Assembly (NCBI GenBank): GCA_023238725.1
Contig: CM041543.1
Span: forward strand, 24,125,010 to 24,189,009
Source of the DNA: Scortum barcoo
Lineage: Eukaryota; Chordata; Actinopteri; Centrarchiformes; Terapontidae
Length of the DNA: 64,000 bases
Reading direction: 5' to 3'
Part shown: one piece after another, positions 12,480 through 22,385 of the stretch
Layout: the number at the start of each line of letters is the position of its first letter
Position numbering within the stretch: the stretch's first letter is position 1
Notes under the pieces: model-generated
Seen by the model: only the letters and a program-made list of their open reading frames with translations
Databases searched by the model: none
What the model was told of the DNA's origin: nothing
Made by a program: the position numbers and the translations under genes

Positions 12480-12645
12480 TGCGCTCTCCTCCTGTTCCTC
12501 TTCACCTCCTGTTCCTCTTCACCTCCTGTTCCTCTTCACCTCCTGTTCCTCTTCTCCTCCTGCTCCTCTTCACCTCCTGTTCCTCTTCACCTCCTGCTCC
12601 TCTTCACCTCCTGCTCCTCTTCACCTCCTGCTCCTCTTCACCCAG
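12480..12645. repeat. Minisatellite in the LINE 5' region
   Basis: About nine tandem copies of an 18-bp unit (CTCCTGTTCCTCTTCAC and its GCTCC variant) lying in the ORF1-like part of the minus-strand LINE. On the LINE sense strand it would encode a Glu/Arg/Lys-rich repeat. Confidence 0.9.
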
Positions 12646-13080
12646 CACGAGTTCCCCGCTGTCTCACTCGGAGAAGTTCCTTTGGGAGATCATGCCTCAT
12701 CCCAAATTTAGAGGCACCGGCCAGGTTAAGCAGTTCCTGGCGTGTGTATGCCAAAACAGTAGCGTCTTGGTCGCATTTCCCAGGCGTCCTTAGCGTTATT
12801 CGGCACATTGTTATGGACAACATATGTGTTTTGCAAGCAAAGAGGACAACAGCTTTAATGTGGAAAAATACGAGTGAGCCAGGTATTGCCATGTGGTTTA
12901 GGGAATTATCCTCTTGCTTACCTCTGGAAAAAAATTCTTACATTTTTATTCTTACTGTGTTAAGTAATTGGAATGTACCTCATGTATGTCACTTTGCTGA
13001 CCTTTTGTTTAGTCTAGTTTTCTAAATTTGGAAAATTCAATAATGATATTGTTGAAAAAAATGAAATAAAATAAAGTCTC

Positions 13081-14314
13081 TGGTGTTGGTCTTCCTTTGT
13101 TGATTAACTCCAACTGTGCTGCCATAAAGTTAGGTCAGCATGATAAAATATAAGTTAGAAAAATAAGTTAAAAAGTACATATAACAAGTTAAGGTTAAAA
13201 TGTTAAAAACATATTTTATTTACATTGATCCTTAGTGTGTGATACACTGCCATCTACTGGTCAGTGGTAATTCAGCAGTCAAACAGGCACATTATTCAGT
13301 TGAACAGACAAGCAAGACAGTGCTGGAGTAATATTGCTGCTGAGTGTTTTTTCTACACGCTTCTGCCTTGGAAACTATTTGTCTGTGAGTACAATGTGTT
13401 AGAATTATAAGCAGACGTATTTTAAGTGAGTTTCATGTTAGACATTTTCTGTTGTTTTGGAGAAACGTGTTCTGCTAGTTAGCAGTTACAGCAGTAAGCT
13501 TACTCTTACCACTGTGATTTGTACCTGTTATGAGGATGTAGATGCTTTTTCACACAGTACAGTACAGTTACACTTAGACACATGTATGTGGTTACATATA
13601 TACTGTATATGTTGATGTTTATGCACTGATATGTGTTCGTATCTCTGTAATATTTCAGTTTTACAAAAATCAGAGAGAGAAGAAACAAGCAAGATATCAA
13701 GTTGAACTTCAGTAAAATGCAAGAAAAGTCAAGCCTTGTGTGTTTATTGGAGGATCTCTAAATTTTAACTGGCTGTCTAACTTTGCACAAGAGAACGCGC
13801 TGCATAGGCAGTACACCAACATTAAATGTTCATCTTGAGAACAGAGTGGATCATAAATTTCCATCATGTCCTCCTCACTAGCGGTAAAGTTTCTAACAAG
13901 CTCAATCATGAACCAACAGGTTAGCTAACAGGCTAGTTAGCTCGTGTACAGGTGTTTTTTCCCTGCCAGCTTGTGATTGGTTCTCCACACAGCGGGAGGA
14001 ACACGTCATAAAGTTAGCGATAATAAAGCCCACCCACTTAGAGGGACGATATGATTGGTCAATTTTACTGTCATTTGAAATGAGTCTCTCATTGAATTAC
14101 TATTGGTCGGCCTCTGTAACATTTGTAGCTGGACCACCAATCACAGAGCTGAAAGCAGGTATTTTCCTTCCTAGCAACTGCAGAGGCAGCAGAGTTCTGA
14201 TTGGTTGACAATGGTGCTTTTTTTCATTTAACCCTTTATATTCCAACACAAAGTGAATAAACAGGTTTGAAGGGTTTATTTCCTCAGAAACATTTTGTTT
14301 AGATGTGTTTGTTT
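13081..14314. other. Unassigned insertion DNA
   Basis: No supported gene. AT-rich DNA with several short possible reading frames that lack family resemblance or splice context. This part has no counterpart in the right arm. Confidence 0.4.
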
Positions 14315-14334
14315 GTGTTTGTAAGTTTACACAC

Positions 14335-14413
14335 CTTAAATATGGAGTCCAGGTGTGTTTGATGCTGCTGGACAGACTGATCAATGGGAACCTCTGATCT
14401 CTGCTGCTGAACT
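14335..14413 (-). CDS. Left NLR gene: 79-bp QQQRSEVP exon
   Basis: Flanked by acceptor CCACAG and donor GTGTGT. It encodes VQQQRSEVP...QSVQQHQTQLDS-type sequence, the conserved spacer exon before the helper exon of fish NLR-C proteins. It matches 54,304-54,382 in length with two nucleotide differences. Confidence 0.8.
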
Positions 14414-14463
14414 CTGTGGAGCAAATATGATGATTGTGAACATATAATGACACACAGTGTTAC

Positions 14464-14505
14464 ATGTGATCTAGTGGATCCTGGTGGAAACACTGCTGGA
14501 TCCTC
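14464..14505 (-). CDS. Left NLR gene: 42-bp mini-exon
   Basis: A 42-bp segment between a GTAG acceptor and a GTA donor, encoding an IQQCFHQDPLDH-like peptide. Its exact mirror is at 54,212-54,253. Small N-terminal exons of this kind are common in this family. Confidence 0.6.
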
Positions 14506-14713
14506 CTACAGACACAGGACACACACTTTGAACAATGATTACATGCTCACTACAATTCTGTCTGCATGAAACACTCTTTAGAAATATTAGATTAAACTAT
14601 TTATACAGAAACAGATGCTTTTCTTTTATTTTGGTATCTGGTCAAATGTATTATGTTGAAACTGAAATGTTTTAATACTAAACAAGAAAAATAAATCCAG
14701 TTTAAATTCTTAC

Positions 14714-14834
14714 ATCTCATCATCAGACTGCTGTCCATCTTTGAACTCAACATGTCGACCCATAGACCGGTCACTCTTTAAGGACACACAGCTGGGTCCA
14801 GGTCCAGGTCCAGATTCTGGTCTCTCATGTTGGA
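14714..14834 (-). CDS. Left NLR gene: N-terminal repeat exon (121 bp)
   Basis: The acceptor is GTCAG and the donor GTAAG. It encodes IQHERPES...GPGPS-CVSLKSDRSM...FKDGQQSD-type sequence, one unit of a tandem exon array at the N-terminus of fish NLR-C proteins. It corresponds to the right-arm exons at 53,510-53,638 and 53,763-53,879. Confidence 0.75.
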
Positions 14835-14839
14835 TCCTG

Positions 14840-15120
14840 ACAGAATCACAGACACTGATGAATGCAGAGTCCACTGAAATTCTTTCAGGATGAAATGAAA
14901 TTATTTTGATGTTTCAATGTTTTAATAAAAAGAAGCTGAGATAAAGTCTTACTTTTAATCATCATCAGACTGCTGTCTTATATTTAACAATTTATACAGA
15001 AAGATTTACTTGGCAAAATGCTTTTCTTGCTTCCTGGTGTAAAATCTTCTGAAGTGGTTACTTTTCATGAACACGCAGCTCAGTGTACGGTGGATCTGCT
15101 GTTGGGTCCTGATAGAGACA
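14840..15120 (-). pseudogene. Decayed N-terminal repeat exons
   Basis: A partial 3' end of another repeat exon (14,950-14,985) runs into a segment (15,000-15,110) homologous to the degenerate right-arm exon at 53,993-54,100. The order differs from the right arm, so exon units have been shuffled by unequal recombination. Confidence 0.55.
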
Positions 15121-15210
15121 TAACACTGATAAATATTTAAGTTCAGAGATGTTGAAATTTGAACGTTTTAATCCAAAAACAACAACAATAAATCCAGTTT
15201 AAATTCTTAC

Positions 15211-15355
15211 TTTTGATAATCAGACTGCTGTCCATCTTTGAACTTAATAAGGTTGACCCATAGACCGGTCACTCTTTAAGGACACACAGCTGAGTCCAGA
15301 TCCAGGTCCAGGTCCAGGTCCAGGTCCAGGACAGTCTGGTCTCGGCTGCTCTGGC
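15211..15355 (-). CDS. Left NLR gene: exon 2 with Gly-Pro repeat
   Basis: A 145-bp exon with a GTAAG donor, the same length as 53,239-53,383. It contains the hexamer CCAGGT repeated in tandem, which on the coding strand gives a Gly-Pro run after QSSRDQ or EQQRPD depending on frame, followed by CVSLKSDRSM. A stop appears near the 3' end, where a base is probably gained or lost. Confidence 0.7.
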
Positions 15356-15442
15356 CTTCAACACAACACACACAGAGCTTTGAGTGTGAATAATGATGGT
15401 GGAGTGATTTGAGTGGTGGACAGTTGGAGATCCTCATCTCAC

Positions 15443-15531
15443 CTCTGAGCTTTGGTCTGGCTGTCATGTTCCCCACACAGACTGGTTTTAGAGGGAGGGA
15501 CTCCCTCCTCTCTGTCCTCACACTGATTCAT
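15443..15531 (-). CDS. Left NLR gene: first coding exon
   Basis: Begins with ATG at 15,529-15,531 and encodes MNQCEDREEGVPPSKTSLCG..., the characteristic first coding exon of fish NLR-C (NLRC3-like) genes. It ends at a GTGAGA donor and has the same length and start as the right copy at 53,063-53,151. Confidence 0.85.
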
Positions 15532-16850
15532 AGCAGAGCCCACACCTTCACACAAACACAACAACATGTTCATTCATTACAACAAGCTTTACATCACAGG
15601 ACACATCACTTCTTATTACTGTCAATAAGTTGAGAGCTGGACTGTGCTAAAGGCTGTTGAGTGAAACCAGATCAGTGTCAGTGTTGGAAGATGGCTGTAT
15701 TTGATCACTTCACTTCAGAGTATTAACAGTTCAAAGAGAAACCTGAGCCAAGTTGATCCAAGCTGTCAGACCAGTTCAGACTCTTCCTGCATTCTTCACT
15801 GATGATGTGAGTTCACATTACAATCAAAGAGCTGCTGATTCCACTTGACAAACTCAAACAATATTACATGTAAATCTTTCTAAAGTCACGCTTCTTCTTT
15901 AACTGGCAGAGAAACTGGACAGCAGATTTCAAAGAGATATTTGGAAACAGCCAATCAGCATGAAGAAACATTTCTACTGTCCAGTTAAACAGTGATACAG
16001 CACAATGTGATCAAAGTGATCCTGATGATCAAACATTTACAGATTCCTCTGGTAGGATTCTCACCTGCTGAACTGACTTCAGGTCAGCTTACAGACACTT
16101 TCCACCTTCATGTGTGGAGGAAACACTGGGAGAGAAGAAGCTGCTCATTTCTTCCTGCTCAGTCCTGGTGTCTGTGTGCATTTGATCTGAGGACGCCGTC
16201 ACAGCCTCACAAGTTCAGAGTGAGAAAAACATCAGAGTGACGTGAAAACCAGTTTAACCTGAAACAGATTCCAGCCAATCAGAATTATTTTCATTTCCTT
16301 GTTCCTTTCACTTGCCTACATGAGTGTTTTTGATTAGTATATATTGTCTGTGATCTATTTGTTATTATACTTTATAAAGGCTGCAACAAAATGTGCATTT
16401 TCCTTTAAATAAATTTTCCATTTGACCATGAAACAGTGTTACACCTTTCCTACAACATCTACACCCACTCAGTGTCAACAGACAGCATTAATCAGGTGGT
16501 GCAGTCCCACCATCTGTCCACTAGATGGTGCTAACTAACCATCCAATGAGCCGAAGCTCAGGAGCAGCGTCACTGATGAGACATCAATCAATGTAAGGTT
16601 TTTATCTATTATTTATAAATGTATTATTTTTAATGATTGTTTGATGTAAATGTAATTTCATTCTTCATTTCAAGATGTTCTAGTGAACTTAAAGGAAACA
16701 AGGATGTAAATGGTTAAATAACATTTTCTTATCAGCAGGTTGTTTACATTCAAATTACCATCAATGTACATAAACCCACCAAATAACCAGAACATCAAAT
16801 GACAATAAATAAGCTGTCAAGAAATTAAAAACTCTGTCATATCTAAATAT
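15532..16850. promoter_or_regulatory. 5' flank and untranslated exon of the left NLR gene
   Basis: This region mirrors 51,740-53,062. A likely 5' untranslated exon ends at the GTGAGA donor opposite position 16,060 (sense CAGTTCAGCAG before the donor). No TATA box was identified. Conservation between arms extends to about 16,850, where the inverted duplication ends. Confidence 0.5.
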
Positions 16851-17164
16851 CTCTTTCTATCACACAGTTTCGGATAAAAATAAGTGTCGGCGCTGCAGTA
16901 GGCTGAATCTGTGGCATCCGCACAAATGAATACTATGCGGACTTACGCGCATCCGGGTATTTCCACTTAGACAAGACGCGCTAATTACTCCCCAGATTAA
17001 TGTTTTCCCACGGCCGAGACATCCTGGTGTCTTATAGTAAATACATGACAAACAAAGGCCGAATTCCAGGTGTATAGTGTGCTAATGAGCAATAGTGTTT
17101 GCGGGGCTATGTGACCGACCTCTCAGGTATTTCCCCCCACAGGTAAATCACGACCCCTCCTACC

Positions 17165-17235
17165 GCGTCCAATTTCTGTTCAAACTAATTGATCTTAGTC
17201 GGGTATAAAGACAGGGCGCTACAGCGCTGAATCAC
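17165..17235 (+). promoter_or_regulatory. TATA-box promoter upstream of the Polinton accessory genes
   Basis: GTCCAATTTC at about 17,167 (CCAAT-like) is followed about 35 bp later by GGGTATAAAGAC at 17,201-17,212. The expected start site is around 17,235, about 100 bp before the ATG at 17,338. Spacing and order fit an RNA polymerase II core promoter for the plus-strand block. Confidence 0.55.
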
Positions 17236-17337
17236 ATCATCCTGCGTCTGTCCGGAGGAGATCATCGTGTGCCGTGTGTTTTTTCGACATCCTTTTTGAT
17301 CGGTCTGCTTATTTGGAGAGCTACTATCGTTTTAGTC

Positions 17338-17634
17338 ATGAAGGCAAACGGGTGCGTGGATTTCAGCGGAGCCGCCGACATTATAGGTATGTCTACGACG
17401 GATGCTGGTGTCAGGCATCTGAAGCGAAGGCGCTCGGGAACGCGCGCCCCTCGCAAAAGAAGACGTAGAGAGTGTTGTCTTAATACAGCTACGACATCGG
17501 CAGGGTTGAAACTAGAATTGGAGGGAATTAACGGGTACGTTTACTCTGTTAAATATTGCAATCAGAGAGTTACGCTGTCTGTAGGCACACGTAGAGATGA
17601 CGGTTCTGCGGATGATGATGATGACGAACACTAA
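17338..17634 (+). CDS. Unrecognised small basic/acidic protein of the Polinton
   Basis: A 98-residue ORF starting at the first ATG after the TATA box. It has no recognised family. The middle carries a strong basic cluster (RRRSGTRAPRKRRRR, about residues 31-45) suited to nuclear localisation or nucleic-acid binding. A predicted beta-rich part follows (LELEGINGYVYSVKYCNQRVTL), and the C-terminus is acidic (DDDDDEH). The next open frame begins at its stop codon in a different frame, so the two may be one gene split by an indel or joined by splicing. Position and charge suggest an early DNA-binding accessory protein, but this is inference. Confidence 0.55.
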   Translation: MKANGCVDFSGAADIIGMSTTDAGVRHLKRRRSGTRAPRKRRRRECCLNTATTSAGLKLELEGINGYVYSVKYCNQRVTLSVGTRRDDGSADDDDDEH

Positions 17635-17903
17635 GCGTGTGTGTGTCTGGGAAAGACTGGAGTGTGTTTCGCTCTGTCATTTGCCCTGACCTGGATCATC
17701 CTGGTTTTCCTGAGGCGGTTTACGTGTCTCAGTGGGTCAGTGCAACAGGTCCTGAGATATACAGGGTTGAGGCAGACCGTTTCACCAGATCATCTGAGGA
17801 CTTTATTTTTCTGAGTGTTAGTGAAGACAGAGAGAGGGTGCTTGCGGGCCGGGCCGTGAAAAGTGGTCACTGCGTCCTTATCCAGTCACCCTTAAAGAAT
17901 TGA
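17635..17903 (+). CDS. Unrecognised Polinton ORF lacking its own ATG
   Basis: An open frame of about 88 codons with no in-frame ATG at its start. It begins immediately after the preceding stop and ends at 17,903. The composition looks coding (DWSVFRSVICPDLDHPGF, then QWVS, then SSEDFIFLSVSEDRERVL). It is best explained as the continuation of the preceding gene after an indel, or as a spliced exon. No function can be assigned. Confidence 0.45.
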
Positions 17904-17934
17904 ACTCATGGTTTAAAACCGTCTTTTTTTGTTC

Positions 17935-18528
17935 AGTGGTGCGATTGGAGGTCTCTGCAAAGAGTGTTTGAGGAAGTTGACGAAGTTATCAAAAGAGACA
18001 GAATCAACGTTGCTTACACACGTTTCGGATGCGCACGCGGGACCATCGACCGAGCTGCCTGAGATAAAACCACGCCTGGGGAAGGAGGACCTGACCGCCG
18101 TTAGGAGGCTGCTGCAGGCGTGCCTGTGCCAATCAGCGTGGGAAAAGGCCAGATCTCTCTGCTACGGTTGTGAAATCAACCACCCGAGCCAGATCCGACA
18201 CACCTGTGTATTCGCGCATAGTGATATCCTGGACACGCACTTTCATGAAATATGTGACATGGTGTTTAAGCCAACGCTGGAAAGCGCTCTGCGACTCTTG
18301 CTGTCACGGATCACACCCGCACACTTTTCAACAGAAAGACTTTTAGGAGCGGCTGAAGCGGTCATTTTGGATCTCGCCCCTCCTGAAAATCATAATCAAA
18401 TCAAGGCTCAGTCATCAGAAACGTATGCCCACGAGACAGTGGTAGACGAGGCATACAAATTATGGCTCGGCTTCCTTACAGAGGACGACTTTAACCAAAC
18501 TGGGTCTGATTATTCACAGACATGTTGA
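17935..18528 (+). CDS. Unrecognised Polinton accessory protein with Cys/His cluster
   Basis: An open frame of about 198 codons that also lacks a start ATG. A pyrimidine tract ending TTTTTTTGTTCAG directly before it could be a splice acceptor. Residues around 60-100 hold a Cys/His-rich region (CLCQ...CYGCEINHPSQIRHTC) that looks able to bind zinc. The rest is helical and leucine-rich. The first 120 bases are also open in another frame, with protein-like content, so the true N-terminus is uncertain. I do not recognise the family with certainty. It is a candidate regulatory or early protein of the element. Confidence 0.5.
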   Translation, partial: SGAIGGLCKECLRKLTKLSKETESTLLTHVSDAHAGPSTELPEIKPRLGKEDLTAVRRLLQACLCQSAWEKARSLCYGCEINHPSQIRHTCVFAHSDILDTHFHEICDMVFKPTLESALRLLLSRITPAHFSTERLLGAAEAVILDLAPPENHNQIKAQSSETYAHETVVDEAYKLWLGFLTEDDFNQTGSDYSQTC

Positions 18529-18815
18529 GTGTAATCACTATGATATTATTTTCATGGAATAGGCTGTATGTGAAAAACAGAATGACATCTCTATTGTGTG
18601 CATTGATTACGGGTAGAAAAAACGTGCCTAGTGAATATGTTGCTTTTAGTAAACATGTAAAATATGTAAGAGCTAATGTTAGTAACTGGAGCCACATAGT
18701 GACCTCGTGCGCAAACTGTGACAATCCTACCCTTGTCAAAGATGTGATAACAAACTTCTTTTCTAGTGAAGACACTCATAACGTGTTTAAAGTAGGGCAT
18801 GTCATTTCACTGTGA
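18522..18815 (+). CDS. Unrecognised Polinton ORF truncated by LINE insertion
   Basis: A short ORF starting at ATG 18,522, overlapping the preceding stop by a few bases as in compact viral genomes. It encodes a Cys-containing protein (with CANCDNPTL) of about 97 residues. Its end coincides with the insertion point of the following LINE, so the natural C-terminus was probably displaced to beyond 22,159. No function is known. Confidence 0.45.
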   Translation: MLSVITMILFSWNRLYVKNRMTSLLCALITGRKNVPSEYVAFSKHVKYVRANVSNWSHIVTSCANCDNPTLVKDVITNFFSSEDTHNVFKVGHVISL

Positions 18816-21800
18816 GGGTTTGTGTGCCCGAATGATCCTAGGAGCTATGTTGTCGGGGGCATTACGCCCCTGGTAGGGTCTCCCATGGCAAACAGGTCCT
18901 AGGTGACGGGCCAGACTAAGAGCGGTTCACAAGCCCATCATGAACAGAAGAACATCAAGGACCGTTACGTCGCCCGGATTGGCAAGTTGCACGGGGCCCC
19001 ACCCTGGAGCCAGGCCTGGGGTTGGAGCTCGCATGTGAGCCTTTCACGGGCTGGGCTCAGCCCGAAATGGCGACGTGGGCCCGCCTTCCAGTAGGCTCAC
19101 CACCCGCAGGAAGGTCCATGAGGGGCCGGTGCAATGTGGTTTGGGTAGCAGTCGTGGCGTGGCAGGGGCCTCGACGACCCAATCCCTGGACCAAAACTCT
19201 GGCAATAGGGACATGGAATGTCACCGCTGGGGGGGAAGGAGCCTGAGCTCGTGCGGGAGGTTGAGAGGTACCGGCTAGAGATAGTCGGGCTCACCTCCAC
19301 GCATAGCTTGGGCTCTGGAACCCAGCTCCTTGAGAGGGGCTGGACCCTCCACTACTCTGGAGTTGCCCAGGGTGAGCGGCGTGGCGAGCTGGTGTGGGCT
19401 TGCTTATAGCTCCCCAGCTCAGCCGCCATGTGTTGGAGTTCACTCCGGTGAACGAGAGGTCGCTTCCCTGCATGCCTTCGGGTTGGGGATAGGTCTCTTG
19501 CTGTTGTTTGTGCCTTTAGCCACGGGCCGAACAGCAGTACAGAGTACCGGCCTTCTTGGAGTCCCTGGGAGGAGTGACCATTTGATAGTGCTCCGACTGG
19601 GGACTCCATTGTTCTACTGGGGACTTCAACGCTCACGTGGGCAACAACAGTGATACCTGGAGGGGCGTGTGATCGGGAGGAACGGCCTCCCGATCTGAAC
19701 CCGAGCGGTGTTCTGTTATTGGACTTCTGTGCAAAGTAGTCACAGTTTGTCCATAACGAACACCATGTTCGAGCATAAGGGTGTCCATCAGTGCACGTGG
19801 CACCAGGGGATATGACACCCTAGGTCGGAGGTCGATGATCGACTTTGTTGTCGTTTCATCTGATCTCCGGCCGTATGTCTTGGACACTCGGGTAAAGAGA
19901 GGGGCTGAGTTGTCAACCTGATCACCACCTGGTGGTGAGTTGGATCCGCTGGCAGAGGAGGAAGTTGGACAGACCTGGCAGACCCAAACGTATTGTGAGG
20001 GTCTGTTGGGAACGTCTGGCCGAGAGCCCTCTGTCAGGGAGGTCTTCAACTCCCACCTCCGGAAGAGCTTCTCACAGATTCCGAGGGAGGCTGGAGACAT
20101 TGAGTCCGAGTGGACCATGTTCTCTGCCTCCATTGTCGACGCTGGCCAGTTCGAAGTTGTGGACGCAAGGTCTCTGGTGCCTGTCGTGGCGGCAACCCCC
20201 GAACCCGGTGGTGGACACCGGAAGTAAGGGATGCCGTCAGGCTGAAGAAGGAGTCCTATCGGACCATGTTGGCCTGTGGGACTCCTGGACGCAGTTGAAC
20301 AGGTACCGGCAGGCCAAGCAAGCCGCAGCCCGGGACGGTCCTGGAGGCAAAAACTCGGGTCTGGGAGGAGTTCGGTGAGGCCATGGAGGAGGACTATCGG
20401 TCGGCCTCGAAGAGATTCTGGCAAACCGTCCGGCGCCTCAGAAGGGGGAAGCAGTACTCTGCCAACACTGTTTACAGTGCAGGTGGGGAGCTGTTGACCT
20501 CGACTGGGGACATTGTCGGACGGTGGAAGAAATACTTCGAGGATCTCCTCAATCCCACCGACTTGCCTTCCAATGAGGAAGCGGAGGCTGGGGTCTCTGA
20601 GGTGGACTCGTCCATCACCCAAGCCGAAGTCACTGAGGTAGTTCGTAAGCTCCGCAGTGGCAAGGCGCCGGGGGTGGATGAGATCCGCCCTGAGTACCTC
20701 AAATCTCTGGATGTTGTGGGGCTGTCTTGGCTGACACGCCTTTGCAACATTGCATGGAGGTTGGGGACAGTGCCTCTGGTGTGGCAAACTGGGGTGGTGG
20801 TCCCTCTTTTTAAAAAGGGGACCGGAGAGTGTGTTCCAACTACAGGGGATCACACTTCTCAGCCTCCCGGGAAGGTCTACGCCAGGGTACTGGAGAGGAG
20901 AATTCGGCCGATAGTCGACCCTCGGATTCAGGAGGAACAATGCGGTTTTCGTCCTGGTCGTGGAACACTGGACCAGCTCTATACCCTCCACAGGGTGCTT
21001 GAGGGTTTATGGGAGTTTGCCCAACCAGTCCACATGTGCTTTGTGGATCTGGAGAAGGCATTCGACCGTGTCCCTCGTGGTATTCTGTGGGGGGTGCTCC
21101 GCGAGTATGGGGTCCGGGAGCCTTTGCTAAGGGCTGTTCGGTCTCTGTACGACCGGAGCAGGAGCTTGGTTCGCATTGCCGGCAGTAAGTCAGACCTGTT
21201 CCCAGTGCATGTTGGACTCCGGCAGGGTTGCCCTTTGTCACCGGTCCTGTTCATAATCTTTATGGACAGGATTTCTAGGCAAGCGTAGCCAGGGGCCGGA
21301 GGGAGTCTCCGGTTTGGGAACCACAGGATTTCATCTCTGCTTTTTGCGGATGATGTTGTCCTGATGGCTTCATCAGGCCAGGACCTTCAGCATGTACTGG
21401 AGCGGTTTGCAGCCGAGTGTGAAGCGGCTGGGATGAGAATCAGCACCTCCAAATCCGAGGCCATGGTTCTCGACCGGAAAAGGGTGGCATGCCCTCTCCA
21501 GGTGGGTGGAGAGGTCCTGCCTCAAGTGGAGGAGTTCAAGTATCTCGGGGTCTTGTTCACGAGTGAGGGAAAGATCGAGCGTGAGATTGACAGGCGGATT
21601 GGTGCAGCGTCCGCAGTTATGCGGTCGGTGTACCGGACCGTCGTGGTGAAGAAGGAGCTGAGTCGAAAGGCGAAGCTCTCGATTTACCGGTCAATCTACG
21701 TTCCCACCCTCACCTATGGTCATGAACTTTGGGTAATGACCGAAAGGACAAGATCGCGGATACAAGCTGGCCGAAATGAGTTTCCTCCTTGCAGGGTGGC

Positions 21801-22158
21801 TGGGCTCCCTTAGAGATAGGGTGAGAAGCTCGGTCACTTTCGGGAGGGAGCTCGGAGTAGAGCCGCTGCTCCTTCGCATCGAGAGGAGTCAGCTGAGGTG
21901 GCTTGGGCATCTGTTTCGGATGCCCCCTGGACGCCTCCCTAGGGAGGTGTTCCAGGCATGTCCCACCGGGAGGAGGCCTCGGGGAAGACCCAGGACACGC
22001 TGGAGAAACTATGTCTCTCGGCTGGCCTGGGAACGCCTCGGGGTCCCCCCGGAAGAGCTGGAGGAAGTGTCTGGGGTGAGAGAGAAGTCTGGGCATCTCT
22101 GCTCAGACTGCTGCCTCCGCGACCCGGTCCCGGACCAAGCGGATGAAGAAGAAGAAGA
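18810..22158 (+). mobile_element. RTE/I-like fish LINE inserted in the Polinton
   Basis: A 3.35-kb GC-rich non-LTR retrotransposon, nearly full length. It has a 5' region with the CGGATTGGCAAG...CCTGGAGCCAGG motif typical of an abundant fish LINE, endonuclease remnants (19,200-20,200), reverse transcriptase (20,383-21,290 and onward) and a C-terminal part (21,364-22,140, ending in an RLLPPRPG-type tail), then a short GAAGAAGAA tail. A 7-bp CATTTCA occurs on both sides (18,803-18,809 and 22,159-22,165), a plausible target-site duplication. The clade is uncertain (RTE- or I/Nimb-like). Confidence 0.8.
20383..22140 (+). pseudogene. LINE reverse transcriptase, frame-broken
   Basis: The RT runs from 20,383 with GKAPGVDEIRPEYL, QCGFRPGRGTLDQ, FVDLEKAFDRVPR (first catalytic Asp), GLRQGCPLSPVLF and, after a break near 21,288, LLFADDVVL (the FADD catalytic pair). 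The C-terminal part has EFKYLGVLFTSEG and HELWVMTER. Single-base shifts near 20,850, 21,285 and 21,775 split the frame. Motifs are otherwise very well preserved, so the insertion is young. Confidence 0.85.
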
Positions 22159-22385
22159 CATTTCAAAGCTAAAAACAGTATGAGTGTGGATGTGTTTGAT
22201 TTAGTTCCAACATCTAACACAGCACATGGTAGATAACAAATTTGTCTGTGTGTTTAAAATATCTATGTATGTTAAGTGGTAGGGGAAAATGTTGTTGTTG
22301 GTGACGTGTAGCTCTCTCTGTAGAGCTGATAATAAAATCACTCCGTAACAACCACGTTGCAAATCATTTATCATTTAAATTGATC
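22159..22385. other. Polinton spacer between the LINE and the integrase
   Basis: It begins with the second CATTTCA copy and resumes Polinton sequence. A short open stretch continues for about 70 bp and probably belongs to the ORF interrupted at 18,803. The rest (22,230-22,385) is AT-rich and likely a promoter or leader for the integrase. Confidence 0.4.

Larger units (their letters stand above)
10270..13080 (-). mobile_element. CR1/L2-like LINE, nearly complete, minus strand
   Basis: Reading on the minus strand: a 5' ORF1-like part (about 12,640-12,890, basic, with YTRQELL and LPKELLR), a Glu/Arg-rich minisatellite (12,480-12,640), endonuclease (11,770-12,135, with VVSGDFNH), a linker (10,913-11,656, with PWITSNLK and GPDKISPRLLK) and reverse transcriptase (10,380-10,913, with FQYAYQ-like, DFTSAFNT, GAPQGTVLAP and FSDDTA motifs). 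The catalytic FADD box reads FSDD here. Frameshifts separate the parts. The 3' end, near 10,270, abuts the Tx1-like LINE. Confidence 0.8.
1..16850. repeat. Left arm of a giant inverted duplication
   Basis: This block, read on the minus strand, repeats the right arm at about 51,740-60,960. Position 1 pairs with 60,960. Matching landmarks include the first NLR coding exon (15,443-15,531 against 53,063-53,151, both 89 bp), exon 2 (15,211-15,355 against 53,239-53,383, both 145 bp), a 79-bp exon (14,335-14,413 against 54,304-54,382, two mismatches by eye) and the pre-FISNA exon, whose predicted peptide is identical over 75 residues. Homology is lost between about 5,293 and 14,315, where about 9 kb of transposon-rich DNA replaces about 400 bp of the right-arm intron. 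The arm probably continues to the left of the window. Confidence 0.9.

Noticed and set aside
14100..14453. Minus-strand open frame of 117 residues
   Set aside because: It is a different frame across the 79-bp NLR exon and its introns. Splice sites and arm comparison support the exon reading instead.
15725..15750. ISRE-like TTCAAAGAGAAACC upstream of the NLR start (mirrored in the right arm)
   Set aside because: It resembles an interferon-response element, but the first half departs from consensus. One weak match per arm is not enough.
16860..17100. Terminal inverted repeat of the Polinton
   Set aside because: I could find no matching inverted copy near 26,000 or elsewhere, so the element ends are undefined.
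18800..19000. Possible CRISPR-like or regular spacer array
   Set aside because: No direct repeats with unique spacers exist. The region is the LINE 5' end.
19633..20991. 452-residue minus-strand open frame
   Set aside because: It is a shadow of the GC-rich LINE on the opposite strand, which carries the RT motifs.
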